Below, piece by piece: positions 25,578 to 32,089 of a stretch of DNA of 32,089 nucleotides. Source of the stretch: an uncultured Lachnospiraceae bacterium (GTDB lineage Bacteria > Bacillota > Clostridia > Lachnospirales > Lachnospiraceae); contig CALWBA010000127.1 of the NCBI GenBank assembly GCA_944375815.1, positions 1 through 32,089 of the forward strand, written 5' to 3'. Within the stretch, counting starts at the first letter, position 1; every line of letters starts with the position of its first letter. A program made the translations under genes and the position numbers. Below the pieces are notes generated by a model. It did not search any database. It was not told the DNA's origin and worked only from the letters and a program-made list of their open reading frames with translations.

Positions 25578-27821
25578 ATGCAGGATACGATAGAAGGATA
25601 TGTAGAACACATCATATACCGGAATGAAGAGAACGGCTACACAGTCTGCGTCGTCAACTGGGAGGGCGAGGAGATTACCTGTGTAGGCGTTTTCAGTTAT
25701 ATTTCGGAAGGAGAACTTATCGAGGCGCAGGGCAGTTATACAGAGCATGCGACGTACGGCAGACAGTTTAAAGTGGAGGCGTATCAGATTAAGATTCCTC
25801 AGGACACCGCAGCACTGGAGCGCTATCTGGGATCCGGAGCGATCAAAGGGATCGGTGCAGCCCTGGCTGCCAGGATTATCCGGCATTTCGGAGCGGATAC
25901 GCTTCGCATTATTGAAGAAGAGCCGGAACGTCTGGCAGAGGTGAAGGGAATCAGCAGCCGTAAGGCACAGGAGATCGGCATTCAGTTCGCAGAGAAGTCT
26001 GAGATGCGGAATGCAATGATTTTTCTGCAGCAATACGGCATATCTCTGGCGCTGGGAGCAAAAATTTACAACCAGTACGGCGATACGATGTATCAGGTAC
26101 TCCAGGAGAATCCATATAAGCTTGCGGAGGATATTCAGGGCGTAGGATTTAAGATTGCAGACGAGATTGCGGCAAAGGTCGGAATTTCCGGCAGTTCGGA
26201 GCACCGTATTCACAGCGGGCTTTTTTATGTTCTGTCGCAGGCTGCCGCGGAGGGACATGTCTATCTGCCGAAGTCTGTATTGTTTCGGCGCAGCAGGGAA
26301 CTTCTGGGTGTGGAGGATGAGCTGCTTGAGAAATGTCTGATGGATCTGGCGATTGAGAGAAAAGTGATCATAAAAGAACTGCCGGACTCTTCAGGGCAGA
26401 TGCAGCAGATCGTATATTCCAGCCAGTATTACTACCTGGAGCTGAATGTTGCACGGATGCTGCATGATCTGAATATCCGCTGTGAGGAGAACGAGGCGCA
26501 TATTGACCGCCGGATACGCAGGATTGAGAAGAATTATGAAATTGGGCTCGATGATCTGCAGCGCGAGGCAGTCCGTGAGGCGGTCAGAAATGGTCTGTTT
26601 ATTCTCACCGGAGGACCGGGAACAGGAAAGACAACAACAATCAATGCAATTATACGATATTTTGAGAGCGAGGGAATGGACATTCTGCTCGCAGCTCCAA
26701 CAGGACGTGCAGCAAAACGAATGACGGAAGCGACAGGTTTTGAGGCATCGACAATTCACCGCCTGCTGGAACTCTCCGGCGGAGTGGAGGATGCCTCCGC
26801 ACATGTACGGTTCGAGAAGAACGAGCAGAATCCGCTGGAAGCGGATGTCATCATTATTGACGAAATGTCGATGGTGGATATTTTCCTGATGCATGCGCTG
26901 CTTTCCGCAGTGCTTCCGGGTACGCGGCTGGTGCTTGTGGGGGATATGAATCAGCTTCCTAGCGTAGGCCCCGGAAGCGTGCTCAAGGATCTGATTCACT
27001 CGCAGTGCTTTCATGTCGTAGAGCTGACGACTATATTCCGTCAGGCGACAGAGAGCGATATTGTCGTGAATGCGCATAAGATTCACAGGGGTGAAAAGGT
27101 GCAGATTGATAACAAGAGCCGGGATTTCTTTTTCCTCAGGCGATATGATGTCAATGTGATTTTAAAGGTTATTGTCACGCTGATTCAGCAGAAGCTGCCC
27201 CGGTATGTAGACGCTGATCCGATGGAGATTCAGGTGCTCACTCCGATGCGGAAGGGTGTGCTGGGCGTAGAGAACTTAAATATCATTCTGCAGAAATTCC
27301 TTAATCCGCCTTCGCGTGACAAGGCAGAGAAGGAAACGCCGCGCGGTGTATTCCGCGAGGGTGATAAGGTTATGCAGATAAAGAATAATTATCAGCTGGA
27401 ATGGGAGATCCGTGGAAAACACGGCATAGCGGCTGAATCCGGCATGGGTGTTTTTAATGGGGATTTGGGCACCGTGCGGGAGATTAATCCCTACAGTGAG
27501 CTGCTTACGGTAGAATTTGAAGAGGGAAGATTCGTGGATTATGAGTTTAAGCAGCTCGATGAGCTGGAGCTCGCCTATGCCGTGACAATACATAAGTCTC
27601 AGGGAAGCGAGTACCCTGCAGTTATTATTCCGCTGCTGGGGGGCCCGCGGCTTCTTATGACACGCAACCTGCTTTATACGGCGGTTACAAGAGCGCGGAA
27701 ATGCGTGACGCTTGTCGGAAGCGATGTGACATTTCAGGCGATGATTGACAATAAAATTGAGCAGAGCCGCTATACAACGCTGGCGCTGCGCATCAGGGAA
27801 TTCGAGCTTCAGGAAAGCTGA
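25578..27821 (+). CDS. recD2: RecD2 ATP-dependent 5'-3' DNA helicase
   Basis: This encodes a 747-residue RecD-like SF1B helicase of the RecD2 type found in bacteria that use it outside RecBCD, in replication-fork and mismatch-repair processes. An N-terminal OB-like segment (about 1-75) is followed by helix-hairpin-helix repeats (SGAIKGIGAALA, LAEVKGISSRKA, IQGVGFKIADEI). Walker A is GGPGTGKTTT at 345-354, Walker B IIIDEMSMVD, then LVLVGDMNQLPSVGPG. The UvrD-like C-terminal motif LAYAVTIHKSQGSEYPAVI follows. The ATG three bases after mreB has only a weak ribosome binding site (the AAATAAGAA region), so translation is probably coupled to mreB. The N-terminus matches the family, so the start is secure. 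Confidence 0.96.
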   Translation: MQDTIEGYVEHIIYRNEENGYTVCVVNWEGEEITCVGVFSYISEGELIEAQGSYTEHATYGRQFKVEAYQIKIPQDTAALERYLGSGAIKGIGAALAARIIRHFGADTLRIIEEEPERLAEVKGISSRKAQEIGIQFAEKSEMRNAMIFLQQYGISLALGAKIYNQYGDTMYQVLQENPYKLAEDIQGVGFKIADEIAAKVGISGSSEHRIHSGLFYVLSQAAAEGHVYLPKSVLFRRSRELLGVEDELLEKCLMDLAIERKVIIKELPDSSGQMQQIVYSSQYYYLELNVARMLHDLNIRCEENEAHIDRRIRRIEKNYEIGLDDLQREAVREAVRNGLFILTGGPGTGKTTTINAIIRYFESEGMDILLAAPTGRAAKRMTEATGFEASTIHRLLELSGGVEDASAHVRFEKNEQNPLEADVIIIDEMSMVDIFLMHALLSAVLPGTRLVLVGDMNQLPSVGPGSVLKDLIHSQCFHVVELTTIFRQATESDIVVNAHKIHRGEKVQIDNKSRDFFFLRRYDVNVILKVIVTLIQQKLPRYVDADPMEIQVLTPMRKGVLGVENLNIILQKFLNPPSRDKAEKETPRGVFREGDKVMQIKNNYQLEWEIRGKHGIAAESGMGVFNGDLGTVREINPYSELLTVEFEEGRFVDYEFKQLDELELAYAVTIHKSQGSEYPAVIIPLLGGPRLLMTRNLLYTAVTRARKCVTLVGSDVTFQAMIDNKIEQSRYTTLALRIREFELQES

Positions 27822-27840
27822 TAAAAGAGAAGAGAGCTGT

Positions 27841-27864
27841 ATGTCCGGCTGAGTAAAAGGACAT
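27841..27864 (+). other. Small hairpin over the comF-family ribosome binding site
   Basis: ATGTCC (27841-27846) can pair with GGACAT (27859-27864), covering part of the AAAAGGA ribosome binding site for the ATG at 27870. It is short, so it may be chance; if real, it would lower translation of that gene. Confidence 0.35.
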
Positions 27865-27869
27865 GATAT

Positions 27870-28634
27870 ATGAAAAACAGGAAATTTTATGCAGAACGCA
27901 TTTGGGATCTTTTATATCCAAGACACTGCGCCCTTTGCCATGAGATTCTCACGGTAAAGGGCGCAGTCTGCATATCCGGACAGAAAACAGCCTATCCCCT
28001 GATCTGCCCCGGCTGCAAAAAAAAGGCAGTTTCTGTCAGGGAGCCAAAGTGCAGAAAATGCGGAAAACCGCTGCCGGATGTGCGGCAGGAATACTGCGGT
28101 GACTGCTGCCGGCATCGTCGGTACTTTGATGAGGGGATCGGAATTTTCCGGTATGACGATGTAATGAGAAACTCCATGGCATATTTCAAATATAAAGGGC
28201 GGGCAGAATATGCGGAATATTACGGAGCAGAGCTATATTGCCAAAGCATACATCTTCTGGAACGCTGGCAGCCGCAGCTTCTGATTCCGGTTCCGATTCA
28301 CCGCCGCCGCATGGCGGAGAGGGGATACAATCAGTCAGCACTTCTTGCCAGACAGTTATCGCGGTATTCACATATCCCGGTAAATGAGACATCCTTCCGC
28401 CGCCTGAAGAATACTGCAGCTTTAAAAAAACAGACTCCCGAGCAGCGACGCAAGTCTATGTACCATGCGTTTTCAGCAAAGCCGGGGACAGTGCTTCCGG
28501 AACGTGTGCTGATTATCGATGATATATATACAACGGGCAGCACTGTGAATGCGCTGGCGAAGTTGTTGAAAAAATACGGTGCAAAGCGCGTATATTTCCT
28601 GACTGTATGTATTGGAACAGGGGAGAAAATATAG
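27870..28634 (+). CDS. ComF-family phosphoribosyltransferase-like protein
   Basis: This encodes a 254-residue ComFC/GntX-type protein. The N-terminus is a double zinc-ribbon with cysteine pairs at 20/23, 46/49, 61/64 and 76/79. It is followed by the IPVPIHRRRMAERGYNQS motif and a type I phosphoribosyltransferase PRPP loop, VLIIDDIYTTGST (about 213-225). In competent bacteria ComFC takes part in DNA uptake with the helicase ComFA. comFA is not next to it here, and many non-competent clostridia keep this gene, so the role is uncertain. It lies 48 bases after recD2 with no terminator between and is likely in the same transcript. Confidence 0.93.
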   Translation: MKNRKFYAERIWDLLYPRHCALCHEILTVKGAVCISGQKTAYPLICPGCKKKAVSVREPKCRKCGKPLPDVRQEYCGDCCRHRRYFDEGIGIFRYDDVMRNSMAYFKYKGRAEYAEYYGAELYCQSIHLLERWQPQLLIPVPIHRRRMAERGYNQSALLARQLSRYSHIPVNETSFRRLKNTAALKKQTPEQRRKSMYHAFSAKPGTVLPERVLIIDDIYTTGSTVNALAKLLKKYGAKRVYFLTVCIGTGEKI

Positions 28635-28667
28635 ATCGCAGAAATTTCTTAAATTTTTCAGAATTGC

Positions 28668-28696
28668 TTTTCACATCCTGAAATGTATGGTAGAAT
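28668..28696 (+). promoter_or_regulatory. Candidate promoter of the membrane protein-cdaA operon
   Basis: TTTTCA (28668-28673) and TAGAAT (28691-28696) are 17 bases apart, about 50 bases upstream of the first membrane-protein gene. The -10 is good and the -35 weak. Confidence 0.5.
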
Positions 28697-28746
28697 AAAC
28701 TAGATCATGAGACGTTAGAATTGGGGGAAGAAGGAGCATTTTTTGT

Positions 28747-29196
28747 ATGTTGAATGAAGAACGCATCCGAATGATGACAAAGCTGGCGCGGTATGAGAGT
28801 AAGGACGGCAAACAGGCGCTTAAGATCAGCCGATATTACCGTCATGATTATCTGGGACTGGCGCTGCTGAAGAATTTTTTTCTGGTGACGATCGGATATC
28901 TTCTGGTGCTTGCGATGATTGCCGGATATTTTCTCGATTTTCTGCTGGATCACGTGCAGGTGCTTTCGATTGAGCTTCTCATCACCGGCAGTGTGGCAGG
29001 GTATGCGGCAGTACTCGTATTATACACCGTGATCACATATGTGGTCTGCTCCGTGCGTTACGCAAGGGCACGAAAGAGCGTGAAGAGCTATTACGGAAAG
29101 CTGGGAGAGCTTTCCAGGCTGTATGCGCGGGAAGAAAAGAAACTGGGACGCCGGTTGGGCAGGAGGAATAGTGATGACAGTTATGCTGGAAGGTAA
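28747..29196 (+). CDS. Small two-helix membrane protein of unknown function
   Basis: I do not recognise a named family. The 149-residue product has a charged N-terminus (about 1-35, rich in Arg, Lys and Tyr) and two adjacent hydrophobic helices (about 39-64 and 74-100). A strongly basic C-terminal tail follows, with RYARARKSVKSYYGKL and then EEKKLGRRLGRR, which should be cytoplasmic. GGGGGAAGAAGGAGC upstream gives a ribosome binding site, though spaced rather far from the ATG. The next gene starts inside its last 23 bases, so the two are translationally coupled, and both lead into cdaA-cdaR. A role around the c-di-AMP synthase complex is an inference from position only. Confidence 0.82.
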   Translation: MLNEERIRMMTKLARYESKDGKQALKISRYYRHDYLGLALLKNFFLVTIGYLLVLAMIAGYFLDFLLDHVQVLSIELLITGSVAGYAAVLVLYTVITYVVCSVRYARARKSVKSYYGKLGELSRLYAREEKKLGRRLGRRNSDDSYAGR

Positions 29197-30226
29197 GGAG
29201 AAACTGAAGATTATATATGGAAGATATGGACTGTATATCTCTCCGATCCTTAAGTTTTTGCTGGCACTTCTTATATTCATAAGCATTAATCGGCAGCTCG
29301 GATATCTGGCGCCGCTGAACAATATTTTTGTGGTGCTGGTGCTGGCTCTGATCTGCTCAATTATTCCGCTGAACGGCATTGCGGTTTTCGGCGGTCTGCT
29401 GATTACAGGGCATTGCTTTGGACTCAGTATTGCTGCCGGTGCGCTGGCGCTGGTGCTTTTTCTTATTATTGAGATCTTATACCTCAGATTTGTGCAGGGA
29501 GACAGTCTGGCGCTCGTTCTGATGCCGGTGGCATCTTCCTTCGGACTGCCGTGTGCAGTTCCGGTGGGATTCGGGCTTATGCGCGGACCGCTGTCGGCAA
29601 TTTCCGTAAGCTGCGGCGTTGCAGTGTATTATTTTATGGAAGTTGTAAAAGCAAATGCAGCTGCTCTCCAGGGATCGGACAGCGCAGCGGCGCTTGAGAA
29701 CCTGCAGCTTCTTCTGAATGGATTTGTGAATAATCGGGAGATGCTGATGGTGATGATAGCATCAATCACCGTAACACTGGTAGTCAGTGTAGTACGCAGG
29801 CTGAGTGTGGATTATTCCTGGCACATTGCGATTGTGCTGGGTGCTGTTACATATGTGATTATCATGATTGCGGGCGGGATGTTCGTCGCTACCGACAACA
29901 ATATACCGGTGCTGATCGTGGGGGCAGTGATTTCATGTGTGATTTCGCTGGTTCTGGAGTTCTTCGTATATAATGTTGACTACAGCCGCACAGAGCACCT
30001 TCAGTATGAGGACGACGAGTATTACTATTATGTAAAAGCGGTTCCTAAGATCTCAATTACAAAGCCTCAGCGTGAGATAACGACAATCCGTGCGGATGAG
30101 GGAGGGTTTGCCGAGAGAGAGGCAAAGAGCGCCGTAAGCCATGCGGCAGCTGCCGAAGAGCCCGATTATGAGAACGTGGATTTTGAATCAAAGCTGGAGG
30201 AATCACTGAAGAACCTTCAGAAATAA
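29174..30226 (+). CDS. Polytopic membrane protein of unknown function, upstream of cdaA
   Basis: This encodes a 350-residue protein that I do not recognise. It has about nine hydrophobic segments: roughly six between residues 22 and 156, a short polar loop (about 157-190) and three more from 192 to 265. An 85-residue soluble tail follows, rich in acidic and aromatic residues. The tail begins NVDYSRTEHLQYEDDEYYYY and continues with KAVPKISITKPQ. The helices are Gly/Ala/Val/Leu-rich without ABC or PTS motifs; a channel, transporter or wall-synthesis accessory role are all possible. The ATG at 29174 has AGGAGGA six bases upstream and overlaps the preceding gene by 23 bases; an in-frame ATG at 29123 lacks such a site. 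cdaA starts 35 bases downstream with no terminator between. Confidence 0.88.
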   Translation: MTVMLEGKEKLKIIYGRYGLYISPILKFLLALLIFISINRQLGYLAPLNNIFVVLVLALICSIIPLNGIAVFGGLLITGHCFGLSIAAGALALVLFLIIEILYLRFVQGDSLALVLMPVASSFGLPCAVPVGFGLMRGPLSAISVSCGVAVYYFMEVVKANAAALQGSDSAAALENLQLLLNGFVNNREMLMVMIASITVTLVVSVVRRLSVDYSWHIAIVLGAVTYVIIMIAGGMFVATDNNIPVLIVGAVISCVISLVLEFFVYNVDYSRTEHLQYEDDEYYYYVKAVPKISITKPQREITTIRADEGGFAEREAKSAVSHAAAAEEPDYENVDFESKLEESLKNLQK

Positions 30227-30261
30227 AGATAGGATAAAGTAGGCAGAAAGGATGTGGACAT

Positions 30262-31158
30262 ATGAACACCCTGTGGGAAATGATGAAAGTGTATATCAAA
30301 GGGTTTTCCTGGCCGGATTTGCAGAGGATTGCCGTGATTGATATTGTACAGATTATCATTATCGCTGTGTTTGTTTATCATCTGCTGCTTTGGATCAAGA
30401 GTACAAGGGCGTATACGCTGTTAAAGGGAATTCTGCTCGTCGGAGTATTTCTGCTGGTGGCAGAGATTTTCCAGATGAATATCATTCTCTGGATCTGGGA
30501 GAACATCAGTTATGTGGCGATCACCGGTGTGCTCATCATTTTCCAGCCGGAGCTTAGGAAGGCACTGGAGCAGTTAGGTGAGAAGAAAATACTTTCGTCG
30601 CTCATTTCATTTGACAGCGCGAAAGATGACAATAACCGGTTCAGTGACAACACAATCAATGAGCTGGTGCGCGCCTCTTACGACATGGGAGAAGTAAAGA
30701 CAGGCGCTTTGATAGTTATTGAACAGAATATTAATCTGGATGAATATATCAAGACGGGAATCGCGCTGGATTCCGTGTTGAGCAGTCAGCTTTTAATCAA
30801 TATATTCGAACATAATACTCCCCTTCACGACGGAGCCGTTATCGTCCGCGGCAACAGAATCGTTTCCGCGACGTGTTATCTGCCTCTGTCGGACAACCGG
30901 GAGATCAGTAAGGAACTTGGAACCAGGCACCGTGCCGGAACAGGAATCAGCGAAGTCAGCGATTCTCTGACGATCATTGTCTCCGAAGAAACGGGAAGAG
31001 TATCCTACGCACAGGGAGGAAAGATCAAGGTCGGAGTGACGCCGAGTGAGCTTCGAGAAAAACTGCATACGATTCAGAAGAAGAACGTTCCGGTGGAGAA
31101 TGCCAGAATTAAACTGGGGAAAGGGCGTGTAAAACATGAAAAAGCATCTGACAAATAA
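30262..31158 (+). CDS. cdaA: Diadenylate cyclase CdaA (c-di-AMP synthase)
   Basis: This encodes a 298-residue membrane-bound enzyme that joins two ATP into cyclic di-AMP, the second messenger controlling potassium and osmolyte uptake and wall homeostasis. Three N-terminal membrane helices (about 24-98) are followed by the DAC domain, with the DGA motif in LHDGAVIVRGNRI (190-192) and the RHR motif in GTRHRAGTGISE (222-224), both needed for catalysis. The C-terminal tail is basic. AGAAAGGATG lies before the ATG. The next gene, cdaR, overlaps its last 23 bases. In many Firmicutes the order is cdaA-cdaR-glmM; glmM would lie beyond the right edge. The two unknown membrane genes upstream are the unusual part of the neighbourhood. 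Confidence 0.97.
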   Translation: MNTLWEMMKVYIKGFSWPDLQRIAVIDIVQIIIIAVFVYHLLLWIKSTRAYTLLKGILLVGVFLLVAEIFQMNIILWIWENISYVAITGVLIIFQPELRKALEQLGEKKILSSLISFDSAKDDNNRFSDNTINELVRASYDMGEVKTGALIVIEQNINLDEYIKTGIALDSVLSSQLLINIFEHNTPLHDGAVIVRGNRIVSATCYLPLSDNREISKELGTRHRAGTGISEVSDSLTIIVSEETGRVSYAQGGKIKVGVTPSELREKLHTIQKKNVPVENARIKLGKGRVKHEKASDK

Positions 31159-32089
31159 TCTCGCCTTAAAGCTCATCTCTGTGGTGATCGCCATTGGAAT
31201 CTGGATACTGGTTTCCGGAAGTACCGATCCGATAATGACAAAGTCATTTAAAAACGTGGCAGTTACAGTGCAGAACGGCGCCTATATTGAGGATACTTTC
31301 GGAAAGATCGCGCGCCTGGAGAATGAATCCCAGACGATAACTGTGATTGTGAGAGGCAGAAAAACCGTACTTAACAGCCTGACTGATATTCAGGCAGTAG
31401 CGGATCTGACGCAGATTCAGGATATGAATCTGGAAGCAAATCCTGTAATGGTTCCGGTAAGCGTGACGGTTCCGGGCATTGAGCCGGAGAATGTCACTGC
31501 AGTACCTCAGAATATCGAAGTAAAAATTGAGGAAAGAAAGACCAAGGATTTTCAGATCGCCGTTACGCAGACAGGAAAGACAGACACTGACTATGCGGTA
31601 GGCAAGATTACGACAGATCCCAATATCGTATCAGTAAGCGGACCGGAGTCTATTATCAATAAGATCGGGAGCATTAAGGCTGAGGTAAATGTAGATGGGC
31701 TGAGTGCAGATGAGACGCGGCAGGTTGAACTGAAAGTTTATGACAACAATCAGGAGGAACTTGGAGCCACAGATCTGCAGTATCTGCATTTTAATTCCGG
31801 AGATTCACTTCAGGTTACGGCAAAAATTACGATCTGGGAGAAGCGTTCCGGAGTCAGACTGAAAGTGGATTACGATGGAGGAGCAGCTGATGGATACCAG
31901 GTTACGGAAATCACAACTACTCCGGATGAGCTGACAGTTGCAGGCACAGATGCAGCTCTGGAAAAGCTTAAGGAGAATGGAAATGTGATCACGATTCCGT
32001 CAGATGCGCTTCAGATCGTTCGACCGAGAGTTGACTTTAAGGTCAGTGTGGATATTACAAAGTATCTTCCGGAGGATATCATATGGATA
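31136..32089 (+). CDS. cdaR: CdaR, YbbR-domain regulator of CdaA (partial, runs off the window)
   Basis: The frame from the ATG at 31136 is open for 318 codons to the window end, so the C-terminus is missing. The protein starts MKKHLTNNLALKLISVVIAI with a single membrane helix followed by SGSTDP, and then extracellular YbbR repeats. Repeat starts can be seen at KSFKNVAVTVQN, KDFQIAVTQTGK and GVRLKVDYDG, each with a later VSGPESIINKI- or VAGTDAALEKL-like segment. CdaR binds CdaA through the membrane and modulates its activity; it is known to restrain it in several Firmicutes. The 23-base overlap with cdaA implies coupled translation. It ends at the window boundary within what appears to be the third repeat. 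Confidence 0.93.
   Translation, partial: MKKHLTNNLALKLISVVIAIGIWILVSGSTDPIMTKSFKNVAVTVQNGAYIEDTFGKIARLENESQTITVIVRGRKTVLNSLTDIQAVADLTQIQDMNLEANPVMVPVSVTVPGIEPENVTAVPQNIEVKIEERKTKDFQIAVTQTGKTDTDYAVGKITTDPNIVSVSGPESIINKIGSIKAEVNVDGLSADETRQVELKVYDNNQEELGATDLQYLHFNSGDSLQVTAKITIWEKRSGVRLKVDYDGGAADGYQVTEITTTPDELTVAGTDAALEKLKENGNVITIPSDALQIVRPRVDFKVSVDITKYLPEDIIWI

Noticed and set aside
24249..26258. Two minus-strand open frames of about 305-310 codons opposite uvrA/mreB and mreB/recD2
   Set aside because: Both are shadows of conserved plus-strand genes and resemble no family; no promoter or ribosome binding site was seen.
1..32089. CRISPR array, tRNA or rRNA genes
   Set aside because: Reading through the window I found no spaced direct repeats, cloverleaf sequences or rRNA motifs.

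Overview
The window looks like chromosome from a spore-forming, low-to-mid GC member of the Clostridia, most likely a Lachnospiraceae-type gut anaerobe. This rests on the spore genes gpr and spoIIP, the Firmicute-type order rpsT | gpr-spoIIP-lepA-hemW, a LplABC/YesMN-type sugar module, a CdaA/CdaR pair and strong AGGAGG-type ribosome binding sites. The genus is an inference; no rRNA is present.

Region 1 (1-590) holds ridA and its strong terminator. Region 2 (about 590-11067) is a visibly AT-rich accessory block. Its core (1166-10233) is one co-directional sugar-utilisation operon: a lipoprotein substrate-binding protein, two membrane permeases, a YesM-like histidine kinase, a YesN-like AraC-type response regulator and a family 3 glycoside hydrolase. 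The likely logic is that the kinase senses a sugar signal, the regulator switches on the operon, the transporter imports a short glycoside using an ATPase encoded elsewhere, and the hydrolase cleaves it in the cytoplasm. The core is bracketed by two decayed group II introns in the same orientation (about 590-909 and 10361-11067). Both keep recognisable domain V/VI 3' ends, and the second keeps frameshifted scraps of its reverse transcriptase.

Region 3 (11071-16017, minus strand) carries a second, OmpR-type two-component pair downstream of mutS2, then rpsT with its own promoter and terminator. Region 4 (16209-21557, plus strand) is the conserved gpr-spoIIP-lepA-hemW run. Region 5 (21621-28634) is uvrA, a solo mreB-family gene, recD2 and a comF-family gene. 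Region 6 (28747 to the end) is a tightly coupled set: two unrecognised membrane proteins followed by cdaA (c-di-AMP synthase) and cdaR, which runs off the right edge.

The points most worth a second look are the twin dead group II introns around the sugar island, including the way both sit just after terminators and how the second has separated a kinase gene from a two-way terminator. The pair of unknown membrane proteins coupled to the c-di-AMP synthase genes comes next. No CRISPR array, tRNA, rRNA or intact mobile element was seen.
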